Made by a program: the position numbers and the translations under genes. Shown piece by piece: positions 35,971 to 45,028 of a DNA stretch of 64,000 bases (its first letter is position 1; the number at the start of each line of letters is the position of its first letter). The stretch is from Paenibacillus sp. FSL R10-2734. Lineage in GTDB: Bacteria; Bacillota; Bacilli; Paenibacillales; Paenibacillaceae. The stretch is taken from contig NZ_CP150170.1 of assembly GCF_037963865.1 (NCBI RefSeq), positions 4,898,001 to 4,962,000 on the forward strand, written 5' to 3'. Under the pieces are notes generated by a model. That model was not told where the DNA came from and did no database searches. It saw only the letters and a program-made list of their open reading frames with translations.

Positions 35971-36981
35971 TTACTTATTCAGATGATTAACAGACAAACG
36001 AAGAATCGTTTCATGAGGCAAGATAACCCGTGGATTCTCAACAGTCTCTTTCTTCATGAGTTTCGTCAAGAGTCTCATCGCTACCGCGCCTAAGTCATAC
36101 ATAGGCTGAGCTACTGTTGTCAACAATGGACGAACCATCGAAGCCATACGGATGTTATCCACACTAATAATGGAGAAGTCATCCGGTACCTTCAAACCTT
36201 CATCCTGAATACTGTGAATTGCACCAATAGCCATCTCGTCTGTTGCGGCAAAAATAGCAGTTGGTTTCTTCTTAAGTCCAAGGAAATACTTCATGGCTTC
36301 GACACCAGATTCATAGCGGTAGTTACCAATACGCACCAAGTCCTCTTGGTACTCGATTCCAGCCTGTTCAAGTGCCTTCTTATAACCATGGAAACGCGCA
36401 TATCCATTCGCAGGATCCTGCAACGTACCAGAGATCATTGCGATCTCACGGTGACCGTGACGAATCAGCGTATTCACAGCATCAAAAGCAGCGGTTTCAT
36501 GATCAATGTCAACTGAAGGATAGGTTCCCTTCTCATCACGTGTTGCACAAAGAACAATTGGAACTGCAGATGTCTGGAATGCTTGAATATGTTCATCAGT
36601 TACCGTACCACCCATGAAGAGCAGACCATCGACCTGTTTCTCCAAAAGGGTATTGATGACACGGATTTCCTTTTCTTTACGCTTATCCGCGTTACACAAT
36701 ATGATATTGTAATGATACATGTTCGCGATATCTTCAATCCCGCGTGCAATTTCTGCAAAAATCGAGTTTGAAATATCCGGGATGACAACCCCAACGGTTG
36801 TCGTTTTCTTACTGGCAAGTCCTCGCGCCACAGCATTGGGACGATACCCCAAACGCTCAATCGCTTCAAAAACTTTCTTCCGAGTCTGCGGTTTCACGTT
36901 AGGGTTATTATTCACAACCCGTGATACCGTAGCCATAGATACGCCTGCTTCTCGAGCTACATCGTAAATGGTTACCGTCAA
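35971..36981 (-). CDS. ccpA: Catabolite control protein A (LacI family)
   Basis: 336 residues. N-terminal helix-turn-helix IYDVAREAGVSMATVSRVVN (about 5-24), the hinge helix NAVARGLASKKT, and a periplasmic-binding-like core with VGVVIPDISNSIFAEIARGI typical of CcpA. CcpA with Ser-phosphorylated HPr (or Crh) binds cre sites and controls carbon metabolism. Its adjacency to acsA/acuA agrees with the Bacillus gene order and with the cre-like site at 34496. Upstream of the gene an imperfect cre-like sequence (about 37056) could hint at autoregulation, but the match is poor. Confidence 0.92.
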   Translation of the reverse strand: MTVTIYDVAREAGVSMATVSRVVNNNPNVKPQTRKKVFEAIERLGYRPNAVARGLASKKTTTVGVVIPDISNSIFAEIARGIEDIANMYHYNIILCNADKRKEKEIRVINTLLEKQVDGLLFMGGTVTDEHIQAFQTSAVPIVLCATRDEKGTYPSVDIDHETAAFDAVNTLIRHGHREIAMISGTLQDPANGYARFHGYKKALEQAGIEYQEDLVRIGNYRYESGVEAMKYFLGLKKKPTAIFAATDEMAIGAIHSIQDEGLKVPDDFSIISVDNIRMASMVRPLLTTVAQPMYDLGAVAMRLLTKLMKKETVENPRVILPHETILRLSVNHLNK

Positions 36982-37244
36982 ATTACTCTCTCCATTGCGA
37001 TAAATTTTATCGTTCGACTAATTAAAAATATGATACGACACTTTGTACATTTGTGCAATGATAACGCTTCATTTTCCTTTCAAAAATTCTTTCAAGGCTG
37101 AATACGTAACCATAAATTACAACTTGTGACTAGTGCTGGTTTCCCAATTCACGAGCACATAATGTAACTTCTTTATATCGTAACAAAAAGTGAGTGAAAA
37201 ATCCAACATTCCGTGAAAGTTTTTCATTATTTTCACAAATTATT

Positions 37245-37697
37245 TTAATAATTTGCGTTTTTGGTCGTTTGGAACGTTAATTGAGACAATCTTCGACTAG
37301 TTTCTTCCATCCATTTCTGGTCGGTAAGCACCTCTGCTAATCGGTATATGTCAAGCAACATATCCACTCTAGTCTGAATTGCCTCTCGGATAGCTAACTC
37401 TAATTCTTGAAATCCCCCGACAACACCTTCAGACAAAGAATCCTTTAGGACACTAGCCAATTCATTCCTTTCTGTAAACGAAAAGTCTTGTCTTGGCACA
37501 TCAGCATTCAGTTCTTTCACTAACTTCCCTAGATCTGTTTTAATAAACGACATTGGCTCATAACTAGTACATTTCGGACAAGTATAGACAGGAACATGTG
37601 TAATCTTCATCTTCGTATTAAAAATCAATGAATGCATATGTAAGGACATGAGGCCACCACAGCTGCACAACTTCTCCATTAAGTTATCTGTATACAT
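37245..37697 (-). CDS. Zinc-ribbon-like protein of unknown function
   Basis: 150 residues with GAGGTG before the ATG. The N-terminal part has CxC (CSCGG) and CPKC pairs about 28 residues apart, a likely zinc site. The remainder is helical and charged, with an acidic/leucine pattern (about 75-140). No membrane segment. I do not recognise a family. Apparently a single gene between ccpA and the DJ-1 gene. Confidence 0.65.
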   Translation of the reverse strand: MYTDNLMEKLCSCGGLMSLHMHSLIFNTKMKITHVPVYTCPKCTSYEPMSFIKTDLGKLVKELNADVPRQDFSFTERNELASVLKDSLSEGVVGGFQELELAIREAIQTRVDMLLDIYRLAEVLTDQKWMEETSRRLSQLTFQTTKNANY

Positions 37698-37903
37698 CTT
37701 CTACACCTCTTGCAAGATATTAATTAAGTACAAAGTATGTCTTTTCAATTTCTATATTCGACTTCACTCGATTAAAACCCTCCTTAATTGCATATAATGA
37801 TTAAATTGGCAATTCGTCTATAATTTACAACCCTTCAGATGACTTCGTATTTTAAATTTGATAGAATATGAAAGATCACGTGATACGAAAGGAGCATAAC
37901 AAA

Positions 37904-38428
37904 ATGAGACTAGCTGGAAAAAAGGTCATAGCACTCGTAGACGATGAATTTGAAGATTTGGAGCTCTGGTATCCCGTGTACCGAGTAAGAGAAGAAGGTG
38001 CCGAGGTTCACTTGGCAGGTTTGGAAAAAGATAAGACGTATATCGGCAAATACGGTGTACCTGCAAAAGCAGAGTATTCCTGGGACGATTTAAACGCTGC
38101 TGATTATGATGGAATACTAGTTCCTGGCGGCTGGGCTCCGGATAAAATCCGCAGATATAGCGCCGTTCTAAAGCTCGTGCAGGATTTCAATGCAGCTAAG
38201 AAACCTATAGGGCAGATTTGCCACGCAGGTTGGGTGTTAATCTCCGCTAAAATTCTAGAAGGTGTAACTGTCACCTCCACTCCAGGAATTCGTGATGATA
38301 TGGAGAATGCCGGAGCCATTTGGAAAGATGAGGCTGTGGTTACAGATGGACATATCATCTCCGCTCGTCGGCCGCCAGATCTGCCGCCTTACGGCAAAGC
38401 CTTTTGCGATGCACTTGCTGGGGAGTAA
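37904..38428 (+). CDS. DJ-1/PfpI family protein (YfkM-like)
   Basis: About 174 residues from the ATG at 37904, which has AAAGGAG 9 bases upstream; a start 12 codons earlier lacks a good site. The nucleophile motif is ICHAGWVL (Cys at the elbow), with Glu in DEFEDLELW and a His-containing partner region, as in the PfpI/Hsp31 class. The family includes general-stress proteins with glyoxalase, protease or deglycase activity; the substrate is unknown. Single gene, followed by a repeat-rich intergenic region. Confidence 0.87.
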   Translation: MRLAGKKVIALVDDEFEDLELWYPVYRVREEGAEVHLAGLEKDKTYIGKYGVPAKAEYSWDDLNAADYDGILVPGGWAPDKIRRYSAVLKLVQDFNAAKKPIGQICHAGWVLISAKILEGVTVTSTPGIRDDMENAGAIWKDEAVVTDGHIISARRPPDLPPYGKAFCDALAGE

Positions 38429-38797
38429 TTACTACAATTGCGGAATTTCTCCCTGATTATTCGCTATATACACCTTCCACGCCAACAATTATGGAATTTC
38501 TCCCTGATTATCAGCTGGAATGGTAATAAAGCGGGGAAATCGTACATTAATTAGGGAAGTATTCCGTAATCGAGCCGATTTTTTGCAATTACACGAATGT
38601 TTTAGGGAGATTTTCCCTGATTAATCTTATTCTGCTCCAACGAGCCTTCGATAGAGTGTGTAGCGGTAGGATACTTGTAATAAAACATAACTGTGGCTGC
38701 TTAAATGACTGTAGTGGACGACAAAAACGAAGGGGCTATGCATTTACAAACTGCTTAGCTCCTTTGCATACTTGTATAATTAGTATTGAGCACCTAA
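38429..38797. repeat. Intergenic region with four imperfect repeats
   Basis: No gene. Two direct copies of GGAATTTCTCCCTGATTAT lie at about 38442-38460 and 38493-38511; a third, inverted and diverged copy is near 38549-38570 (TTAGGGAAGTATTCCGTAAT), and a fourth with TTTAGGGAGATTTTCCCTGA near 38600-38622. They are spaced about 50 bp apart in alternating orientation. These look like a family of small intergenic repeats. Nothing else of note. Confidence 0.6.
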
Positions 38798-40198
38798 TTA
38801 TCTGATCCGAATGGACGAATTCTCCTTGATTACGTTTGGATAAGAATTAAACCAGAAAGTCAACGGTTGGGGTAGCTTTTCCTTGCCTACATTGAAGAGA
38901 TAAGTTATTGTAGTTCCCTTACTACTTTCATTAAACTCTTTATATCCCGAGTAACCATCTTTGATAGTTTCCATCATATGCCCACTTCCAGAGCTATCTT
39001 CAAAATAATCGCTCAATCCAAACCCCCTATCATTAAGCGAATCCTTATATTCTTTAGGAATAAAGTAATCCAACACCAGAATTCCCTGCTCTTCGTTCTC
39101 CATTCGTTTGGAAATTGTCAGATTGCTGTCCGGTACCTTCAGAATCTGCTGGGTTTCGGTGTTAATCACAAGCTCCATCTTTGTATTATCCAGTGCATTG
39201 ATTCCTTCAACTTCAAATTTAATCGGATCATCAGGTCTCATATTGTTATTATGATAGATATTCGAACCATATAGCCACATTAATTCCTCTTGTTGCTCTC
39301 CATTTCCGATGACAAGTTTAGGTGAAAGCAAACTAAATATCCTCATTGTATTCTCTTGGCCATATCTTTCCCGCATATAAATACCCGTAGGTCCAATATA
39401 GATATTCTCCATATTAATTTGCTGACCGGCGATAGACAGACTATCCTTCAGATCAACTCTTTTTCCTTGAATATAATCCTTGTTGGTATCCATTGGAATC
39501 TGAATGTTTAAAGGTTTAAGCTCACCGCTTGATAGAGCTGGATCATCAGGTGTTGGAAGCAACCTTAGAGAAATATTTAACGCTTCTTCCAGCTCATCCT
39601 GATATTTATCCCATACGATTTGCTCGTACATACGAGTCGTCCCAGGAGATCCAACCTCTTGTGCATTAGTAGTGCTAAACCCGCTGTATCCTGTGCGATA
39701 AATATTACTTTCAGGAGTCTTTTTCAAGGATAGTCCAAACAGCTGCATCTTCCGATCTGTATTGTTTTCAATTGTATACAGAACCGCAATCCCTCTTCGA
39801 TCGGCCATAATTCCATTAACCGTCCACTTTATCCCGTCCACCTCAGGTGAAGAAATATTCACTTCCCTCATCATCCCTGCATCAAGTGCTGATTTAATCG
39901 TCAGATTATTTGCAATAATGGGTCTAAACACCTCAAGCTGTCCCCAGCTTTTTGGAGGTAACTGCGCACGTACAGGAACGGCCAGCTGATTTGCCCAAGG
40001 CACAATAATGAGTAAGGCGATGGCCAAGACCGCCAACACAACAACAGCGTACCTTTTTCTAAAAGACAACCTTTTACCGTTACCAAGCTGCATCCCTTTG
40101 CGAATCGCCGCGTCCAGTTTAACATCTGGGATTTCCTCAGCATCGACATTGATTCTCTGAAAAAAGTCATTAAGAAGCTTTTCCTCTGACTCAGCCAT
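38798..40198 (-). CDS. DUF4179-type membrane protein, partner of the ECF sigma factor
   Basis: 466 residues. A cytoplasmic N-terminal domain of about 48 residues, one membrane helix (about 49-68, VVVLAVLAIALLIIVP) and a large extracytoplasmic domain rich in beta strands. This layout and its place directly behind an ECF sigma factor gene are typical of DUF4179 anti-sigma-like proteins. It would sequester the sigma factor until an envelope signal arrives. The start overlaps the sigma factor stop by 8 bp, with a GGGGGATCTATTTT leader. Confidence 0.82.
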   Translation of the reverse strand: MAESEEKLLNDFFQRINVDAEEIPDVKLDAAIRKGMQLGNGKRLSFRKRYAVVVLAVLAIALLIIVPWANQLAVPVRAQLPPKSWGQLEVFRPIIANNLTIKSALDAGMMREVNISSPEVDGIKWTVNGIMADRRGIAVLYTIENNTDRKMQLFGLSLKKTPESNIYRTGYSGFSTTNAQEVGSPGTTRMYEQIVWDKYQDELEEALNISLRLLPTPDDPALSSGELKPLNIQIPMDTNKDYIQGKRVDLKDSLSIAGQQINMENIYIGPTGIYMRERYGQENTMRIFSLLSPKLVIGNGEQQEELMWLYGSNIYHNNNMRPDDPIKFEVEGINALDNTKMELVINTETQQILKVPDSNLTISKRMENEEQGILVLDYFIPKEYKDSLNDRGFGLSDYFEDSSGSGHMMETIKDGYSGYKEFNESSKGTTITYLFNVGKEKLPQPLTFWFNSYPNVIKENSSIRIR

Positions 40199-40721
40199 AA
40201 AATAGATCCCCCTTCCGTTTCATTCTGTCGCGCAGTTGTTTCAGACCTTTGTTGAGCCACGTCTTCACTGTGCCCTCCGGTTTATCAAGAATCTCTGCAA
40301 TTTCTGTAAGCGTCATATCCTTGTAATACTTAAGCACAAGCACCTGACGATACTTCGGCTTTACCCCATCCAGCGCTTGCTCCATGTCTAGTCTGCGGTC
40401 GCTTTTCATCTCCATGATCCCCTCATCGCTTCGAGCAGCTGCTGCGACTGTGTTCCTCTTTCTGCGCTTTAACTCATCGTTACAGCAATTGATCAGAATA
40501 CGTGTTAACCAAGGAGCAAACCTCTCGGAGTCCTTTAAGCTCTTACGCTTAATCCATGCGCGGCAGGTTGCCTCCTGCAGAACTTCCAGAGAATCCGCTT
40601 CGTTTCGTAAATAGCTGTAGGCAATGCTGTAAAGCTTTCTTTTCTGCACAGCCACCAGCTCGTAAAATGTTTCTTCATCCGTAGCGACAATTTTCATTTC
40701 GTCATTTATAATGTGTTCCAT
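40191..40721 (-). CDS. ECF RNA polymerase sigma factor
   Basis: About 176 residues from the ATG at 40721 (GGAGGA about 10 bases upstream). Region 2 (about 15-75: LYSIAYSYLRNEADSLEVLQE with AWIKRK) and region 4 helix-turn-helix (about 115-165: MTLTEIAEILDKPEGTVKTW) are clear. It starts a two-gene operon with the DUF4179 protein and is likely autoregulated. The signal and regulon are unknown. Confidence 0.9.
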   Translation of the reverse strand: MEHIINDEMKIVATDEETFYELVAVQKRKLYSIAYSYLRNEADSLEVLQEATCRAWIKRKSLKDSERFAPWLTRILINCCNDELKRRKRNTVAAAARSDEGIMEMKSDRRLDMEQALDGVKPKYRQVLVLKYYKDMTLTEIAEILDKPEGTVKTWLNKGLKQLRDRMKRKGDLFYG

Positions 40722-40844
40722 TCTTGTTCTGTCCTCCCCCCTGCCTTTACGCATAAATCATTCCTGTGCAACTCTCTTTATGTATTGACTGCGCCGAAGC
40801 GCAAACGGTTTTGCTTTTTTTATAACGATCTAGTACAAAAGAAA

Positions 40845-40870
40845 AAGGCTCGGCAAGAATGCCGAACCTT
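40845..40870 (-). terminator. Terminator of ptsI
   Basis: Minus-strand AAGG..CGGCA / TGCCG..CCTT stem with a two-base internal mismatch and a TTCT loop, then TTTTTC, a short distance beyond the ptsI stop. Confidence 0.65.
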
Positions 40871-40903
40871 GATGTGGACTTGAAGAGCTGTAGTGCTCGA
40901 TAA

Positions 40904-42673
40904 CTAGGATGAAGCTTTCTCTTTAGTTTCCCCGCTTGCACCAAGCGTTACACCGCTTTTCTGAGTAAAAGCACTTAGGATCTCTTCCGTCTCCGAGCTT
41001 GTACGATGATGGAAGCAAGCTTTGGCAACCCTTCTGGCATCCATAGCCAGTGTATTCAGGGTACGGTGTTTAACTTTCAGCAGTGCTTGCGGCGACATGC
41101 TCAGATCACTAATTCCTAGCTCCAACCAAAGTGGTAAAGAACGCTCATCTGCCGCCATTTCACCACATACACTAATATCTATTTTTGCATTACGCGCTGC
41201 TTCTACAGTCATACGAATCATTCGCAGAACCGCGGGATGATAAGGATGATACATATGCGCAATTTGTTCATTCATACGGTCCACTGCTAGTACATATTGC
41301 ACCAAATCGTTAGTACCGATACTGAAAAAGTCAACTTCTTCAGCCAGTAAATCCGCAATCATAACCGCAGCTGGGACTTCAATCATAATACCGACTGGGA
41401 TATTCCGATTGAACGGTATGTCTCGCTGCTCTAGTTCCGTCTTCACTTCTTCCAATACAGCTTTTGCAGCTTGCAATTCATCTAAGGAAGATATCATTGG
41501 GAACATTAGCTTTACATTCCCATATGCGCTCGCCCGCAAAATAGCAGTTAGCTGGGTTTTGAACATATCCAGTCGATTCAAGCTGATACGAATGGCACGA
41601 TAACCAAGGAACGGATTCTGTTCTTCTGGTAGCTGGAAGTAATCCAGATGTTTGTCCCCGCCAATATCCAGTGAACGGATCACAACCATATGGTTGCCCA
41701 CCTTCTCGACAACTTGTTTATACACTTCGAATTGTTCATTCTCTGTTGGGAAAGAACTGCGATCCATATAAAGGAACTCTGTACGGAATAAACCTACACC
41801 TTCAGCTCCATACTTGAGCGCTAAATTTAGTTCTTTAACTGAACTGATATTACCGGCCAAACGTAGATTAACTCCATCCTTTGTGACGGCCTCCACTGTA
41901 GCGAGCAATTCCAGTTGTTCTTTCTTTTTGTGCTGCTTATTCCGAATAGAAACAAATTCATTTATCGTTATCTCATCAGGATGGATTTGTACAGATCCGG
42001 TATCTCCGTCAATCACGAGCATGTCCCCGGTCTGAATAGGATTAGACAGTTTATTCTCCAAACCAGCTACGAGCGGAATGCCCAGCGCACGAGCCATAAT
42101 GGAAGAATGTGAAGTTTTACCGCCCATCATGGTAACAATACCTAGAACATAAGTTGGGTTCAAGTGAGCTAACTGGGAAGGAGATAACTCCTTCGCAACG
42201 AGAATATACGGCTGTGTATCCGATGGTAACGTGACTTCCGGAGCACCTAGAAGATGCTTTAGCAGACGGTTGCCGACATCCTTGATATCAACCGCCCGCT
42301 CCTTCATGTATTCATCATCTAGCAGATCAAACATCGCTACAAAATGATCAATCGCTTCTTTTACAGCCACTTCCGCCGCCTTGTACTGGCGCTCAATAAT
42401 CCCCCGGATTTCACTCATGAACACCGGATCATCCAATATCGCTAGATGAGCATCAAAAATGCTGGATTCCTCCGGACCGACCACTTCTCTGAACTCTTTT
42501 TTGATGAATTCAATTTCGTCCTTAGAGGTACGGATACCTTCGTATAAACGCTCAAACTCCTTAGCTAGATCCACTGGGTTCACTTGTGTGTCTGGTAAAC
42601 TCCACTCCCAGTTCGGTAAGACAAAGGCCTTCCCGATAGCTACACCTGCTGCTGCGCCTATGCCTTGTATCAT
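40904..42673 (-). CDS. ptsI: PTS Enzyme I (phosphoenolpyruvate-protein phosphotransferase)
   Basis: 589 residues. The phosphohistidine motif GGKTSHSSI has His189; the PEP-binding domain contains LFRTEFLYMD and the C-terminal catalytic CGEMAAD. Enzyme I moves phosphate from PEP to HPr. The start overlaps the EIICBA stop by 4 bp, so the two are translated together. No ptsH gene is present in this operon, unlike the usual ptsG-ptsH-ptsI order. The C-terminal tail extends slightly beyond the usual family end with a Lys/Ser-rich segment. Confidence 0.96.
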   Translation of the reverse strand: MIQGIGAAAGVAIGKAFVLPNWEWSLPDTQVNPVDLAKEFERLYEGIRTSKDEIEFIKKEFREVVGPEESSIFDAHLAILDDPVFMSEIRGIIERQYKAAEVAVKEAIDHFVAMFDLLDDEYMKERAVDIKDVGNRLLKHLLGAPEVTLPSDTQPYILVAKELSPSQLAHLNPTYVLGIVTMMGGKTSHSSIMARALGIPLVAGLENKLSNPIQTGDMLVIDGDTGSVQIHPDEITINEFVSIRNKQHKKKEQLELLATVEAVTKDGVNLRLAGNISSVKELNLALKYGAEGVGLFRTEFLYMDRSSFPTENEQFEVYKQVVEKVGNHMVVIRSLDIGGDKHLDYFQLPEEQNPFLGYRAIRISLNRLDMFKTQLTAILRASAYGNVKLMFPMISSLDELQAAKAVLEEVKTELEQRDIPFNRNIPVGIMIEVPAAVMIADLLAEEVDFFSIGTNDLVQYVLAVDRMNEQIAHMYHPYHPAVLRMIRMTVEAARNAKIDISVCGEMAADERSLPLWLELGISDLSMSPQALLKVKHRTLNTLAMDARRVAKACFHHRTSSETEEILSAFTQKSGVTLGASGETKEKASS

Positions 42674-44556
42674 CCTTCTATCCCTCCAACGTTACTTTCA
42701 TGTAAGACTACGGACATTACTGAAGATTGCCCCTTTTTAACATTTTTAAATGGAGCATAGCTCCATGATTTTACTCGATCAGGATTCGTAATCACCATTG
42801 GTGTAGCCAATGAGGCCGCATGTTCACGCAAGTAAGCGAGGTCGAATTTAACTAGTAATTGACCTGGCTCTACGCTGTCGCCTTCTTTTACAACTGCCTC
42901 AAATGGCCCTTTAAGCTGCGAAGTATCGATCCCTATATGCATGAGTACTTCCAGCCCTTCCGGCGTAGCAATACCAACGGCATGCATTGTAGGGTAGACG
43001 TGCATAACTTTCCCGAATACAGGTGAAGTAAGCTCCCCTTTTTCCGGCAAAAATGCAACACCATCACCCACTAGCTTAGCAGCAAAGATGTGATCAGGTA
43101 CTTCCTCAATAGGCATCATTCTACCCTGCATAGGAGAACTGAACAGCACCTGCGGCAAATCACGAAGCATCAGCTTATTAATTTCCTCGCGTATCAGCTC
43201 AGAATACGTACCAAATACTACCTGAACATTCCCACCACCGAGCTTGATAATCCCAGCAGAACCAAGACCTTTAAGCGCCCCAGTATCAATAAATCGATCA
43301 TTGTGGACGGTAAGCCTCAAACGGGTGATACAAGATTGTACTTGTACAATGTTTTCCTTACCACCAAGCGCCTCCAAGATCAGAGGTGCCTGATACGGAA
43401 TGTTGCCTGCCCAATCACCGAGTTCCGAACCTTCTTCACGCCCTGGTGTCGGGATCTGAAAACGGCGAATCGCCCAGCGGAACAAATTATAATATACAAT
43501 CCCATAGCCAATACCGATCGGAATCAAGAGCCAAGCCCTCTGTGACAGATGCAAGTTCAAAAAGAAGTCAATTGCGCCTGCGGAATAAGAGAACCCATGA
43601 TGAATCCCAAGCATATAGGTCAGCACCATAGCTAGACCGGACATTACAGTATGTACTGCGAATAAATACGGAGACGCAAACAAAAACGCGAATTCGATCT
43701 GCTCCGAAACCCCAGTTAGAAAACAGACCATAGCCGCCCGCATGAAAGTCTTTTTAATCTTAGGCTTCAAATCCTCGCGTGCTTCCTGAATAATTGCAAA
43801 AGCAATGGCTGGCAGTGCAAACATCATAATTGGAAACAAACCCGCCATAAAAATGCCCGCCGTAGGATCCCCCGCAAAAAAACGTGGCAAATCCCCCTGA
43901 ATAACAGTGCTACCATCAGGAGTTGTATAGTTTCCTAACTGAAACCAAAACACATTGTTAAGAATATGGTGAAGACCGAAGGCTGTTAGCACTCTATACA
44001 GCACTGCATAAATAAAAACGCCAAATCCGCCCGTCTGCAATATTCCTTGAAAAAGATCATCCAGTCCTCTTTGCAGAAGTGGAGATATCCCTAACATCAC
44101 CCATGCAAAGACAGCCGAAAACAAACCCATGAACAGCAAAACAAAACGCGACCCTCCAAAAAACTGGATCGCCTCTGGAAGCTTGATATTTTTAAACCGG
44201 TTTTGAGCGATACCGGCGACTATACCCAGCAAAATTCCGATAAGTGTTGCAGGTTGTACAAGCCCGTCTCCCATATGGGTAACAATCCGGTCGTAAGTGA
44301 ACATTCCAGCCAGTGCTGCAAGACCCGCCGTTCCAGCTTGATTGGATAATCCCCATGCTACACCCACAGCGAACAAATAAGGCATAAAATAAAAGATTCC
44401 CTGCCCAGCGTATGTAGCCACTTCGGATACCGAAGAAAGTCCCCATGCAGACCAAGGTAAGCTGCCCAAACTAAGCAAAATGGCTGCCGCCGGCAGTACC
44501 ATGGTAGGAAGCATTATGGCTCTGCCCAATTGCTGCAATGATCCGAGCCAATTCAA
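42670..44556 (-). CDS. ptsG: PTS permease EIICBA, glucose/N-acetylglucosamine family
   Basis: 628 residues: EIIC membrane domain (about 1-370), EIIB with the phosphocysteine C409 (VQSCITRLRL) and EIIA with the phosphohistidine near 540 (LMHIGIDT). A single polypeptide imports sugar and phosphorylates it. EIIC segments (GVSEQIEFAFLFASPYLF, GFSYSAGAIDF) are intermediate between PtsG and NagE/NagP, so glucose versus GlcNAc specificity is unsettled. TTG start with GGAGAGGG upstream. First gene of the ptsG-ptsI operon. No GlcT antiterminator gene or recognisable RAT site nearby. Confidence 0.9.
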   Translation of the reverse strand: MNWLGSLQQLGRAIMLPTMVLPAAAILLSLGSLPWSAWGLSSVSEVATYAGQGIFYFMPYLFAVGVAWGLSNQAGTAGLAALAGMFTYDRIVTHMGDGLVQPATLIGILLGIVAGIAQNRFKNIKLPEAIQFFGGSRFVLLFMGLFSAVFAWVMLGISPLLQRGLDDLFQGILQTGGFGVFIYAVLYRVLTAFGLHHILNNVFWFQLGNYTTPDGSTVIQGDLPRFFAGDPTAGIFMAGLFPIMMFALPAIAFAIIQEAREDLKPKIKKTFMRAAMVCFLTGVSEQIEFAFLFASPYLFAVHTVMSGLAMVLTYMLGIHHGFSYSAGAIDFFLNLHLSQRAWLLIPIGIGYGIVYYNLFRWAIRRFQIPTPGREEGSELGDWAGNIPYQAPLILEALGGKENIVQVQSCITRLRLTVHNDRFIDTGALKGLGSAGIIKLGGGNVQVVFGTYSELIREEINKLMLRDLPQVLFSSPMQGRMMPIEEVPDHIFAAKLVGDGVAFLPEKGELTSPVFGKVMHVYPTMHAVGIATPEGLEVLMHIGIDTSQLKGPFEAVVKEGDSVEPGQLLVKFDLAYLREHAASLATPMVITNPDRVKSWSYAPFKNVKKGQSSVMSVVLHESNVGGIEG

Positions 44557-45028
44557 GGCTACCCTCTCCTTTCTTTCTATATTGAATGGTAAGCGTTGCG
44601 GGGGTTTTTGTCAAAATAAACTCTAGGGAAAGCTCCGGTTATTTTAAAACACATGTTCTAACAGTCCGCTTAACATTTATTCATTTAAATTCATAGAACA
44701 GCAGGTATTCACAAAGAGATATGAAGTGAACGATACTGGGATTCTGGCAATCTTGGAGTGGGAATTCTAAAGATGGATTCCACATAGGAGATTCCACATA
44801 AGCTACAATCGAGAATAAATGTATTTTGTGCAACTATTCTTATCGATGTACCTCTGCGCACTAATTTAACTGCACTTCATACAACTATTTCGGACAATTT
44901 CACGCTTAACCTTATCTTTAACAACTTTTAAGTGTACAAAATACATCTATTTCGCATTAGCATACCGATTTTTACGATTTAGTTGCACGAAGTGCAACTA
45001 TTTTCTTCAACAGCCCCTAAAGATACAC
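44557..45028. repeat. Intergenic region with four TGCAACTATT-type repeats
   Basis: No gene. Copies at about 44820-44840 (TGTATTTTGTGCAACTATTC), 44871-44892, 44933-44954 and 44983-45005 share a palindromic core like TGCAC-GAA-GTGCA followed by AACTATT, spaced about 50-60 bp apart. The core alternates between TGTAC/GTACA and TGCAC/GTGCA. They look like a small-repeat family or a binding-site array. The promoter of ptsG must also lie in the left part of this region, but I could not point to it. Confidence 0.55.

Noticed and set aside
37050..37075. Cre-like sequence upstream of ccpA
   Set aside because: Core partly matches but one base is missing in the spacing and the right half does not fit.
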